Source: Candidatus Magnetominusculus dajiuhuensis | Lineage (GTDB): Bacteria > Nitrospirota > Thermodesulfovibrionia > Thermodesulfovibrionales > Magnetobacteriaceae | Direction: 5' to 3' | Assembly (NCBI GenBank): GCA_015233465.1 | Contig: JADFXP010000007.1 | Location: 53,674 to 117,673, forward strand | DNA length: 64,000 nucleotides | Shown: positions 44,070 to 53,000 of the stretch, one piece after another | Position numbering within the stretch: the stretch's first letter is position 1 | How the letters are laid out: each line of letters opens with the position of its first letter | The notes under the pieces: model-generated | Database searches by the model: none | Told to the model about the DNA's origin: nothing | Seen by the model: only the letters and a program-made list of their open reading frames with translations | Made by a program: the position numbers and the translations under genes

Positions 44070-47000
44070 ATGAAGAAAGAAAAGTATCTACAATTATTTA
44101 GATATTTATTTGAGTTTTCAAAGCTCAGGAATAAGTCTGTAAGAGATATTGAATTCTCTGAAAGTCAATATACTGAAATCCTTTGGTTTAACGATATACC
44201 ACAAAATGAACTTTTTGAAAATATAATAAGACCTGAATTTAATGCAGATAATGATTATTGGATTAAAATCTCAAAACCCAAAGAACCATCAAATCCTGTC
44301 TTTGCAACTCTTCCTCAAAAAATTCAATCTTGGGTAGAACCATCATCTTTATTAAATGAAGACAAAGAGCCTACTATAAAAGAAACTATTATTGAAAATG
44401 GAAAGACTTTAATATTAACTGATTTTCCAGAAATAAAAGATGAATTTAATAAATATGTTAAAGGTAAATGGTTTGATGATTTAATAGATTATTCTGATAA
44501 ATATGATAAATATTTAATAGAGAATAAAAAATATGAAGAGTTAAATGAAACATACAAGAAATTTATTAAAATACACAATAAAAATCAACAATTCGGTGAA
44601 GAATATGAATTAATAGTAGGTGTTGGGTTATTAAATTTTAAAGAAAAAGTTGATATGCCCAAAATATGTAGGCATATAATTATACAAAAAGTAGATATTA
44701 GCATACCCAAAAACGATAATTCAATTAATATAACCCCAAATATTGAATCATTCCCTAAAATAGAGACTGATGCGATAATTGACCTAACTGAACAGTTTGA
44801 TACTTGGGATATCTCAGACGCTGAAATAAAAGCAGAAGCAAAAATAAAAGAAAAAGAAATTTATCATTTATTTACTGATAATCTAATAAAGGATGCTTTG
44901 CAAATTTTTGCAGACAGATTTTCTCCAGATGGTGAATTTAAAGATATTATTGAAAAACCTAATAAACTTAATAATAAACCAATTATATATTTTTCACCTG
45001 CCTTAATATTAAGAAAAAGAAATACAAGAAGTTTAACTGCACTATATGAGACAATTATTAAAAATATTGAAAATGGAAACGATACTGAAATACCTTCTAT
45101 AGATGATATTATTGGTTTGCAAGAGAATATTGACAACGACCCTCAAAATTCACAAGATCCAACCTTTGGGTGTCTTTATGAGCCAATCTTTTTTCCAAAA
45201 GAATATAATGGCGAACAGATTGAGATTGTTGAAAAAGCAAGAAAAAATTATAAAGTCTTAGTACAGGGCCCCCCAGGTACTGGAAAATCTCATACCATTG
45301 CTAATTTAATTTGTCATTTACTGGCTAATGGTAAAAAAGTGCTTGTTACAGCATATACACAACGTGCATTAAAAGTTCTAAAGGATAAACTTCCTCCTGA
45401 ATTTCAAAATTTAACCGTTAATTTATTAAGTGGCGATAAATCTTCATTGAAGTCTCTTGAGAATAGTGTTGAGGTTATCAAAGATGAACTTTCTAATCTA
45501 AGACTTGATTATCAAAAAAACGAAATTGATAGTTTAGATAAAATGTTAAATATATTAAGAGAAAATATTGCTTATAATACTAATGAATTAAAAAAAATTA
45601 AAGAAAAATCTTATAAAGAAGAATTTAACCCTAATTACAAAGGGACTTTAACAGAGATTGCAGAAAATATTGAATCTGATACATCTCATTTCTCTTGGTA
45701 TAAAGATTCTTATTGTGATATTAAACATGAGACTATAATTAATGATTTACAGTCTTTTATTGAATTAAACGATAAATATTATCAAAAAAACACATCTGAA
45801 TTTGATTTTGAATTTCCTAATATTTTAGAACTCCCTACTATAGAGCAAGTCAAGTTGTTTGAATCTTCAAGAGAAAAACTATTAAAATATAATTGTGATA
45901 AAAAGTATAATACTACAATAAAATGTGCATATTATGCTGAATTGAAATCTATCCTTATTAAACATCTTGATTATGTCAGTCAATTAAGAGATTTACATAT
46001 TGATATTAAATTAAAAAATAAACTTATTAACTCTTATTTAAAAGATGGCAGAAATATATTAAAACAAAAACTAAATTTATCTTCAAAGATAATTGATTCA
46101 TTAAAAGAATTAGATTTTAAACAAGTTAATTTAATTGAATATGATATTTTTGACTTTGATTTAATTCAAGTAAAAAAACAAATACAAGATGATGCTGAGA
46201 CACTTTTAAAATATATTGAGGAAGGGAATTCAATTTCAGGATGGTTATATACTATAAAAAAACTATTCTTGGATAAGAAAATAAAAAATGCAATATGCAA
46301 TATAAGAAACATAAAAGTTAATAGAAGACATTGTTCTGCGGATAAATTAAAAATAGTAATTCAGGATATTAAATTTCAACAAGATTTTATAGAATTATCT
46401 GAGTTATTAGATCAGAAAATTCTTGAAGGGAAATATATAGAAAAACTTTTGTTTTTCCAAAACGTATTATCAGAAATAACAACTCTTATTAAGATTTTAG
46501 ATGATTTAAATTCTTTAAAATCAAATATTAAAGATTATTCAAATATTGATGTAAAACTTATTGATCATTCAAAAGTAACAGAACTTATTAATGAATGTGG
46601 TTATAATCAATTATTGAATGAGTTTGAAAAATATGAAGGAATTATAAATAGAACCAAAGAATATTTGTCTCAAGACGATTTTCACCCAATTGCCAAAGAT
46701 ATTTTTAACGTCGTAACCCAAATCCCAATTAATATTAATAGTTATGAGCAACTTTTTAAAAAAACTCATTCAATCATTCAAAATAAAAATGAATATCAAG
46801 AGTTTGAAAATTTAAAAATTCAACTGCAAAAAATATTTCCAAATCTTATTAAGGAAATAATCACTACTAATAAATTTACAATAGATGACTTATCAAGACT
46901 TAGAGATGCCATTTATTTCAAGCACGCTCAAAATGAACTAAATAGACTTATATCTACAGGTTATGAAGAAAGTCTTTTAGAAAAACTTAATGAATTTGAA

Positions 47001-49820
47001 AAACAAGAAAAAAAGTTTATAGCCCAACTTGCATCAAAAAAAGCATGGTATAAAGTTATAGAAAGGTTGGAACAAAATAAAAATTTAAGACAACACTTAA
47101 CTGCTTGGGTACAAGCAATAAAAAGAATTAGCAAAACAGGAAAAGGGAAAAGTGACCTCAAGTGGAAGAAAACAGCCCAAAAGGAAATGGATGAATGTAA
47201 AATCTCAGTCCCATGTTGGATTATGCCTTTATATAAAGTTGCAGAGACAATCAATCCAATGCAAGAGATGTTTGATTGTGTAATAGTAGATGAAGCAAGT
47301 CAACTGGGACCAGATGCAATTTTTTTACACTATATTTCAAAAAATATCATAATAGTTGGAGACGATAAACAAACTTCCCCTGAATATGTTGGTATAAATA
47401 CAGATAGTATGCAGCCCAATATAAACAAGTATCTCAATAATATACCATTTAATGAGTTCTACAATATCGCATTTAGTTTTTTTGACCATGCAGCCATATT
47501 TTGCAATGGACGAACAGTATTACTTGAACATTTTAGATGTATGCCAGAGATAATTGAATTTTCAAATAAGAATTTTTATGACGGCAAACTTATTATACTA
47601 AAGCAATATTCAGAAAATAGACTTGACCCTTTAATTTCAGTTTATTGTCAAGAAGGATATGCTGAAGGTACTGGTTCAAATATATTCAACAAACCTGAAG
47701 CTAAGAAGATAGTTGAAACTATAGCAAGACTTATTAGAGATAAAAAATATGATGGTAAAACATTTGGAGTAATATCACTTCAAGGAGACAAACAATCAGG
47801 ATTTATAGAAAATTTATTGTTAAACGAAATAGGTGCTTTAGAATTTAATAAACGTGGAATTATATGTGGAGATTCTGCTTCATTTCAGGGTGATGAGCGT
47901 GATATTATTTTTTTAAGTTTAGTAACAGCCCATAATCATGACAGAAGAGCCTTAACATCAGATAAAGATGGAAGAAGATTTAATGTTGCAGCAAGCCGTG
48001 CAAAAGAGCAGGAGTGGCTTTTTCACTCTGTTCAATTAGATGAACTATCAAATACAAATGACCTTCGCTATAAGTTATTGGATCATGTAAAAAATTATAG
48101 ACCTAAAATAATTGTTCAAAATACCACTATTAAAAGAACAATAGGCACACAACCAGAGCCATTTGATAGTTGGTTTGAAGTAGATGTTTTTAATGATATA
48201 GTTAAAAAAGGTTATAGTGTAATTCCTCAATACAAAGTAGCAAAAGGGAGATATAGAATTGATTTAGTTGTTTTATGTCCAAATGGCGTAAAATTTGCAA
48301 TTGAGTGTGATGGAGATAGATGGCATGGAGTAGAACAATATGAACAAGATATGATGAGACAAAGAGTCCTTGAACGCTGCGGATGGCAGTTTTTCCGTGT
48401 AAGGGGCTATGAGTATTATACAAATCGAGTAAAGGCATTAGAACAACTCTGGAGACTGCTGTCAAAAAATAATATTAATACTCATAGAGAAGCAGTGCCT
48501 CAATTTTCTACTGATTTGAATTCTTCCGATAACACTGAAGAATCCGAAGACTATAAAGAAGATATAGAGCAGAATGGATCATTGGAGCAGAATAAGGCAA
48601 ATAATGATACACAATTACCACTATCAATTCAAGAGGACTCATATAATCAAGAGACCTCTTCTTTTAACGACACTATTAGAGATTACGATAAAACAATTGA
48701 GCCTCAATCTACAGGTTATTGCAGCTATCTCAATGAAAAAGGACTTTCTCTTTATAATAATGGTAATTATGAAGATGCTATTAATCATTTCAATAAGATA
48801 ATTAAAGTTAATCCTCAATATTCAGATGCTTATTATAATCGTGGGAATTCTTATTACTGTTTAGGCAATTATCAGCATGCTATTAATGATTATAATAAAG
48901 CAATAGAACTCAAGCCTCAAAATGTAGAATCATATTATTCTCGAGGATTGTCTTATCAGAAATCAGGCAATTATACACAAGCTAAAAAAGATTATAACAA
49001 AGCTATTGAAATCAATCCACAAAAAGATGTTGATTATTTTTTCCAAGGTAATTCTTATCACGAATTAGGCAATGAAAAGCAGACGATTAAAAACTTTAAT
49101 ATTGCTGCCAAAATGGGGAATAAACTGGCACAAGATTACTTAAATAAGATAGGGATTAATTGGGAAGATAAATTAGTTGAATCTGAAAAAGAGAAAAAAG
49201 AACAAAATATAATAAGAAATAGGATTGATATTACACCATTGAAAGTACCAACAACAAAAGATTTAATTAATAAGGGGCTTTCTTTTTGTAAAAATGGTAA
49301 TTATCAAGAAGCCATTAAATGTTTTAATATAGCAATTGGAATAAACTCTAAATATGCTATGGCTTATTTAGTACGAGGCACTTGTTATGATAAATTAAGC
49401 AATTACCAGCAGGCAATTGAAGATTTTACTAAAGCAATTAAACTCATTCCACAATATGCAGAGGCTTATTATAATCGTGGGGCTTCTAACGGTAAATTAG
49501 GTAATTACCAGCAGGCAATTGAAGATTTTACTCAAACTATCAAACTCAATTCTAAAGATGCAGATGCTTATAATAGTCGAGGGTTCGCATATAGCAAGTT
49601 AGGTAAAGATGATCAAGCTATAAAAGATTTTGAAATGGCAATTATGATTAACCCTCAACTTGTAGAGGCTTATGTTCAGCGTGGGTTATCTTATCATAGT
49701 ATAAATAATGATTTGTTATCAATTGAAGATTACAAGATTGCTGCCCGTCTTGGAGATAACAATTCACAAAAATATTTAAAAGAAAAAAGTATTAATTGGG
49801 AAGAAAGTAAAAAAGAATAA
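44070..49820 (+). CDS. SF1 helicase - Vsr/DUF559-like nuclease - TPR protein
   Basis: The 1916-residue protein has a unique N-terminal section (1-390), SF1 helicase motif I VLVQGPPGTGKSHTIANL (about 400), an inserted coiled-coil/helical region of about 550 residues, motif II VIVDEASQLGPDA (about 1070), and motifs V/VI (SASFQGDERDIIFLSLV; RRFNVAASRAKEQ). Residues about 1370-1470 form a PD-(D/E)xK nuclease (SWFEVDVF; RYRIDLVV; AIECDGDRWHG) of the Vsr/DUF559 type that often ends COG1112 helicases. From 1550 there are eight or nine TPR repeats in two similar blocks, each ending YLxxxxINWE. Such helicase-nuclease proteins are commonly encoded in defence islands; the TPR addition is unusual. A nucleic-acid-targeting defence role is inference. 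Confidence 0.87.
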   Translation: MKKEKYLQLFRYLFEFSKLRNKSVRDIEFSESQYTEILWFNDIPQNELFENIIRPEFNADNDYWIKISKPKEPSNPVFATLPQKIQSWVEPSSLLNEDKEPTIKETIIENGKTLILTDFPEIKDEFNKYVKGKWFDDLIDYSDKYDKYLIENKKYEELNETYKKFIKIHNKNQQFGEEYELIVGVGLLNFKEKVDMPKICRHIIIQKVDISIPKNDNSINITPNIESFPKIETDAIIDLTEQFDTWDISDAEIKAEAKIKEKEIYHLFTDNLIKDALQIFADRFSPDGEFKDIIEKPNKLNNKPIIYFSPALILRKRNTRSLTALYETIIKNIENGNDTEIPSIDDIIGLQENIDNDPQNSQDPTFGCLYEPIFFPKEYNGEQIEIVEKARKNYKVLVQGPPGTGKSHTIANLICHLLANGKKVLVTAYTQRALKVLKDKLPPEFQNLTVNLLSGDKSSLKSLENSVEVIKDELSNLRLDYQKNEIDSLDKMLNILRENIAYNTNELKKIKEKSYKEEFNPNYKGTLTEIAENIESDTSHFSWYKDSYCDIKHETIINDLQSFIELNDKYYQKNTSEFDFEFPNILELPTIEQVKLFESSREKLLKYNCDKKYNTTIKCAYYAELKSILIKHLDYVSQLRDLHIDIKLKNKLINSYLKDGRNILKQKLNLSSKIIDSLKELDFKQVNLIEYDIFDFDLIQVKKQIQDDAETLLKYIEEGNSISGWLYTIKKLFLDKKIKNAICNIRNIKVNRRHCSADKLKIVIQDIKFQQDFIELSELLDQKILEGKYIEKLLFFQNVLSEITTLIKILDDLNSLKSNIKDYSNIDVKLIDHSKVTELINECGYNQLLNEFEKYEGIINRTKEYLSQDDFHPIAKDIFNVVTQIPININSYEQLFKKTHSIIQNKNEYQEFENLKIQLQKIFPNLIKEIITTNKFTIDDLSRLRDAIYFKHAQNELNRLISTGYEESLLEKLNEFEKQEKKFIAQLASKKAWYKVIERLEQNKNLRQHLTAWVQAIKRISKTGKGKSDLKWKKTAQKEMDECKISVPCWIMPLYKVAETINPMQEMFDCVIVDEASQLGPDAIFLHYISKNIIIVGDDKQTSPEYVGINTDSMQPNINKYLNNIPFNEFYNIAFSFFDHAAIFCNGRTVLLEHFRCMPEIIEFSNKNFYDGKLIILKQYSENRLDPLISVYCQEGYAEGTGSNIFNKPEAKKIVETIARLIRDKKYDGKTFGVISLQGDKQSGFIENLLLNEIGALEFNKRGIICGDSASFQGDERDIIFLSLVTAHNHDRRALTSDKDGRRFNVAASRAKEQEWLFHSVQLDELSNTNDLRYKLLDHVKNYRPKIIVQNTTIKRTIGTQPEPFDSWFEVDVFNDIVKKGYSVIPQYKVAKGRYRIDLVVLCPNGVKFAIECDGDRWHGVEQYEQDMMRQRVLERCGWQFFRVRGYEYYTNRVKALEQLWRLLSKNNINTHREAVPQFSTDLNSSDNTEESEDYKEDIEQNGSLEQNKANNDTQLPLSIQEDSYNQETSSFNDTIRDYDKTIEPQSTGYCSYLNEKGLSLYNNGNYEDAINHFNKIIKVNPQYSDAYYNRGNSYYCLGNYQHAINDYNKAIELKPQNVESYYSRGLSYQKSGNYTQAKKDYNKAIEINPQKDVDYFFQGNSYHELGNEKQTIKNFNIAAKMGNKLAQDYLNKIGINWEDKLVESEKEKKEQNIIRNRIDITPLKVPTTKDLINKGLSFCKNGNYQEAIKCFNIAIGINSKYAMAYLVRGTCYDKLSNYQQAIEDFTKAIKLIPQYAEAYYNRGASNGKLGNYQQAIEDFTQTIKLNSKDADAYNSRGFAYSKLGKDDQAIKDFEMAIMINPQLVEAYVQRGLSYHSINNDLLSIEDYKIAARLGDNNSQKYLKEKSINWEESKKE

Positions 49821-49961
49821 AATGAAAATGTTATTAAAAGTGAAGAAGCTTCAGAAATTAAATTAGGAAATCAAGGAATTTCTAATCATAATTTATATAA
49901 ATCTATACAGGAGACGGAAGACTATAGTAAAACAATAAAAACAAATATAGATAAACGATTT

Positions 49962-50366
49962 ATGAAACCGATTTTAGTTGTAGAAGATGACACTCGGTTA
50001 AGAATTAGCTATGAAAGGGTATTGCTGCGTATGGGATATAAGGTACTACTTGCAGAAGACGGCGAGCAAGCCCTTTCAATGATTCTTCGTATCCCTGTAT
50101 TAATGGTAATAACTGGGATACAAATGCCTAAAATGGACGGATTAGCTTTATTAAAAGAAATCCGTCATAGGGTTGGCAGTCTTCCAGTGCTTGTAATAAC
50201 AGAATATTACTCACCATCAATGATTGAATTGGTTATGAAGGCAGGTGCAACAGACTATAAAATCAAACCTATTAACCTTGAAGAGTTTATAAAAACGATT
50301 GAGTCTATAATGATACGGTTTTATTATAATGTTGAGATAGTCACAGATAGTCAAAATGGTTTATAG
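49962..50366 (+). CDS. Receiver-domain protein lacking the phospho-acceptor aspartate
   Basis: The 134-residue protein is a CheY-like receiver (ILVVEDDTRLRISYERVL; MPKMDGLALLKEI; ATDYKIKPINLEEF). At the phosphorylation site it reads VITGIQMP where VITDIQMP is expected, so it cannot be phosphorylated in the normal way. The frame is continuous with the helicase-TPR gene: after that gene's TAA at 49818-49820, 47 sense codons (including KSIQETEDYSKTIKTNIDK) lead directly into this ATG. It may be the former C-terminal domain of the large protein. There is no clear Shine-Dalgarno for a separate start. Confidence 0.72.
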   Translation: MKPILVVEDDTRLRISYERVLLRMGYKVLLAEDGEQALSMILRIPVLMVITGIQMPKMDGLALLKEIRHRVGSLPVLVITEYYSPSMIELVMKAGATDYKIKPINLEEFIKTIESIMIRFYYNVEIVTDSQNGL

Positions 50367-50430
50367 ACTATACAACCTCACCCCAGAGGAGATTGAGATT
50401 GTTGAAGGGAAAAGGGATAATGCAGATTAA
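50356..50430 (+). pseudogene. Fragment of a DNA-methyltransferase C-terminus
   Basis: The frame from ATG at 50356 reads VYRLYNLTPEEIEIVEGK and stops at 50428-50430. The pattern LY-LT-EEI-IVEG is the usual end of N6-adenine methylase/restriction fusion proteins of the Eco57I type. Nothing of the catalytic domain remains. It overlaps the receiver stop and the next gene's start. Confidence 0.5.
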
Positions 50431-50701
50431 ATATTCAAAACATATAGAAACAAGAATTGCCATGCGAAAGATTAATTATGACCTGCCAAGAGAAATATAT
50501 AATAATGCAGTGGAACGTTTTATAGACTCTGAAACAGGACATATAATCGCAGTAATAAAGACAATAATATATGACAAAGAGAGAGATGTAATGGTAGCAT
50601 ATAAATATGAGGATATGGACATTAAGTTATTAACTATACATCCCTTAAAGGAAGGGCAAAAAGAAAACCGCATTCAAACTGGAAGATGGAGGAAAATATA
50701 A
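50420..50701 (+). CDS. DUF4258-like small protein
   Basis: ATG at 50420 is preferred over an in-frame TTG at 50393. The 93-residue protein (IKYSKHIETRIAMRKINYDL; GHIIAVIKTIIYDKERDVMV; YKYEDMDIKLLTIHPLK) follows the pattern of DUF4258 proteins, which are small, RelE/BrnT-like and frequently paired with a DUF2283 protein. A DUF2283 gene overlaps its stop by one base (TAATG). The pair is probably a toxin-antitoxin-like module, though neither role is proven. Confidence 0.65.
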   Translation: MQIKYSKHIETRIAMRKINYDLPREIYNNAVERFIDSETGHIIAVIKTIIYDKERDVMVAYKYEDMDIKLLTIHPLKEGQKENRIQTGRWRKI

Positions 50702-50910
50702 TGGAAGGATTCAAGATTTATTATGATGAGGAAGAAGACATCCTATACCTTGCAAAAGAAGGCGAAGAAGCAGAAGTCGTTGAATTAGAGGCTGGAGTAA
50801 ATATGGAACTTGACAACAACGGCAAACTCATTGGAGTAGAAGTATTTAAAGCATCTCACGTGTTCAAAAATGTCCTCAAACCAATGGAAAAGAAACTCCA
50901 ATTTGCATAA
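50701..50910 (+). CDS. DUF2283 small protein
   Basis: ATG at 50701, overlapping the previous stop, has GGAGG eight bases before it; ATG at 50686 is in frame but inside the Shine-Dalgarno region. The 69-residue protein has the DUF2283 pattern (KIYYDEEEDILYLA; VNMELDNNGKLIGVEVFKAS). It is acidic and probably the antitoxin-like partner of the DUF4258 protein. Confidence 0.75.
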   Translation: MEGFKIYYDEEEDILYLAKEGEEAEVVELEAGVNMELDNNGKLIGVEVFKASHVFKNVLKPMEKKLQFA

Positions 50911-51045
50911 CTATTTTTTCGCCTGCCCCTTCAGACAGTAGATTTATTTTCATGGGGAATCTTTCGGAAATATGAAGAAAATGATACGGAATGGTTTGAT
51001 GTCTTTAAGGGGAAAATCAAATACGATGAGATATATTTGAAATAA
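50911..51045 (+). pseudogene. C-terminal fragment of a DUF3800-like protein
   Basis: The open frame reads LQTVDLFSWGIFRKYEEND and WFDVFKGKIKYDEIYLK before TAA at 51043. The LQ-AD-x-WA-xRKYE pattern ends DUF3800 proteins (RNase H-like fold, often in mobile or defence loci). No start and none of the catalytic residues remain. Confidence 0.5.
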
Positions 51046-51180
51046 AAAAAGAGCGTGCCCTGTGGGTGCGTATCATCTGGCTTAGCCAAATATTATGAAA
51101 ACCCTCTTTCTCATCGGATTTTCTTTATTACTAATGGAAGGGAACACCAGTTGAACCCTCAGCGGTCTTACCGCTCATAC
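51046..51180 (+). ncRNA. Possible structured RNA or element end (low confidence)
   Basis: Three short hairpins stand close together: GTGCCC/GGGTGC (with G-T pairs), TGGC-TTA-GCCA and AGCGGT-CTT-ACCGCT. The base composition is higher in G+C than in the surroundings and no protein-like frame is seen. It could be a small RNA, or the terminal sequence of the element that brought in the DUF3800 fragment. Confidence 0.25.
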
Positions 51181-51267
51181 ATGATATTATATTAAAGATA
51201 ATTGCTTATGTTTGTCAATAGTAAAATCTTATTAAATCGGGGCAGACACTATTACTTGACAAATCCC

Positions 51268-51411
51268 TTATCGGTTAGGGCAGAGTTGGACAAGATTGTT
51301 TGTGATGCCCTTGAACTTACCGAAGATAAACGCTAAAAAGTCTACCGCTCCGTCTGCCGCTCCGTCTGCCGCCTCGTTTGGAGTCGGATTAACAAGGCTA
51401 AAAGTGTATAA
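51268..51411 (+). pseudogene. Second DNA-methyltransferase C-terminal fragment
   Basis: The frame reads LSVRAELDKIVCDALELTED, KR, an in-frame TAA at 51334-51336, then KVYRSVCRSVCRLVWSRINK and AKSV before TAA at 51409. RAELDKIV-x-ALxLTE-x-KVY-x-V-x-LV-x-RI-KAKSV is the well-known tail of large Type I/IIG-like methylases. A 12-base tandem duplication (CGCTCCGTCTGC twice) adds RSVC. The 750 bases between the DUF2283 gene and 51660 hold no intact gene. Confidence 0.6.
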
Positions 51412-51659
51412 ACTTTATGACCTTATGCTAGAGGAGATAAAACTGTCTGTCCCCTGCTTATACCAACAATATATAAAAATAAGACACTAATCATGAGATT
51501 TTTTTAATAATTTGTTTATTTTAAAGTTATACTTGATATTAATTTTGCAAAAAGTAATTTTTGGTAGTATACTTAAATATATGAATTATCATAATCTTAT
51601 TACTAATAATTGAGGATTTTATCTTCAATAGATAACCTTGCTTAAAAATAGAGGGGAAA

Positions 51660-52973
51660 ATGGGTAAAAAATTTCTAAAATTTTTTTTTATAATTCTAAT
51701 TATAGCAATAATAGCCGCGCTAACGCTAACAGGTTATAAATTTTTTGCTGGAAAACCCCCAGTAGTAACTGGTACAGAAACCCTCAAAAAGCTCTCTGCT
51801 TCTACTAAGGCTAATATTGGAGTTGACTGTAATGGTTCTATTCAAAGCGTACATGTAACAATCCTGCAAGGTACTAAAGAGGTTATAGTATTAGATGATA
51901 AGCCTCAGCAAAGTCATAAAGAATATCCAATCTTAATTGAACCAGCAAAACTTGGCCTGAAAGATGGATCTGCTCAGGTCATTATCAAGTTATCTGCAAA
52001 CAGGTTTTCTAAGTCAGAGGTTAAGATTGATACTTTAATAGACACGGTTCCTCCGATAGTAGGTGTCTTGAATAATTCCTATATTGCATTTCAAGGAGGC
52101 GCAGCGTCTGCATTGATAGAGGCAAAGGGCGCTAGCCGTGTATATGTCAGTATTGGTAATGATGAGTTTGAGGCAACTTATAAGATTACTGGCAAAGAGA
52201 ATTTATATTTTGCCATTTTTCCTATCAAAGATGATGTAACTCCGACTACCGCAATATTAGCCGTAGCAGTTGACACAGTTGGAAATAAGGCAAAGGCATC
52301 TATTTCAACAAGGATTAAGGAATGCAGATATAAACATGACTCTATTAATGTTTCAGATGATTTTATAAATAAAAAAATATATCCATTAGTAGATAGAACA
52401 AAGGTCAGTGGTGAATTGACTCCAAAGCTTGCATTAAAGATTATAAATGAAGATATGAGGACAGAAAATGAGGCTTTTATCAGGAATATTTGTAAAAGTG
52501 TATCAGAAAAGATGCTATGGGAAGGCGTATTTTATCAGATGCCAAACAGCAAGGTCTTTGCAGGATTTAATGATGCAAGGGACTATAAATATAATGGAGA
52601 GGTAATTAGTCACAGTAAACATCTTGGTTTTGATCTGGCTGCAAATAATAATTCGCCTGTTGTTGCTTCAAACAGCGGGATAGTAAAATATGCCGGCGCT
52701 ATTGGAATATATGGAAATACAGTGATAATAGACCATGGACTTGGAGTTATGAGTCAGTATTCTCATTTATCAAGCATTAGCGTAGAAGTTGGTAAGGCGG
52801 TCAAAAAATCAGAAGTAATTGGAATAAGCGGAGAAACAGGTCTTGCTGGAGGAGTTCATCTGCACTTTTCGACACTTGTGCAGGGGGTATATGTTACTCC
52901 TATTATATGGTGGGATAATAAATGGATAAGAGAAAAGATAATGGATGTGTTACAAAATAAAGGCACATCATAA
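51660..52973 (+). CDS. Membrane-anchored M23-family metallopeptidase
   Basis: An N-terminal membrane helix (FFIILIIAIIAALTLTGYKF) anchors a 437-residue protein. The middle is beta-rich. The C-terminal LytM/M23 domain (about 310-420) has the zinc ligands in HSKHLGFDLAA (H-x3-D) and VHLHFST, and typical GIYGNTVIIDHGLGVMSQYS. M23 enzymes cut peptidoglycan cross-bridges or, as inactive forms, activate amidases; here the ligands are intact. It is 27 bases before a SPOR-domain gene, which also binds peptidoglycan, suggesting a shared role in cell-wall separation. Confidence 0.88.
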   Translation: MGKKFLKFFFIILIIAIIAALTLTGYKFFAGKPPVVTGTETLKKLSASTKANIGVDCNGSIQSVHVTILQGTKEVIVLDDKPQQSHKEYPILIEPAKLGLKDGSAQVIIKLSANRFSKSEVKIDTLIDTVPPIVGVLNNSYIAFQGGAASALIEAKGASRVYVSIGNDEFEATYKITGKENLYFAIFPIKDDVTPTTAILAVAVDTVGNKAKASISTRIKECRYKHDSINVSDDFINKKIYPLVDRTKVSGELTPKLALKIINEDMRTENEAFIRNICKSVSEKMLWEGVFYQMPNSKVFAGFNDARDYKYNGEVISHSKHLGFDLAANNNSPVVASNSGIVKYAGAIGIYGNTVIIDHGLGVMSQYSHLSSISVEVGKAVKKSEVIGISGETGLAGGVHLHFSTLVQGVYVTPIIWWDNKWIREKIMDVLQNKGTS

Positions 52974-53000
52974 ATTGAATAGAACCATTGGAGGATCAAG

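Noticed and set aside
51296..51490. 64-codon open frame after the DUF3800 fragment
   Set aside because: Another frame of the same bases encodes a recognisable methylase C-terminus, so this is a shadow.
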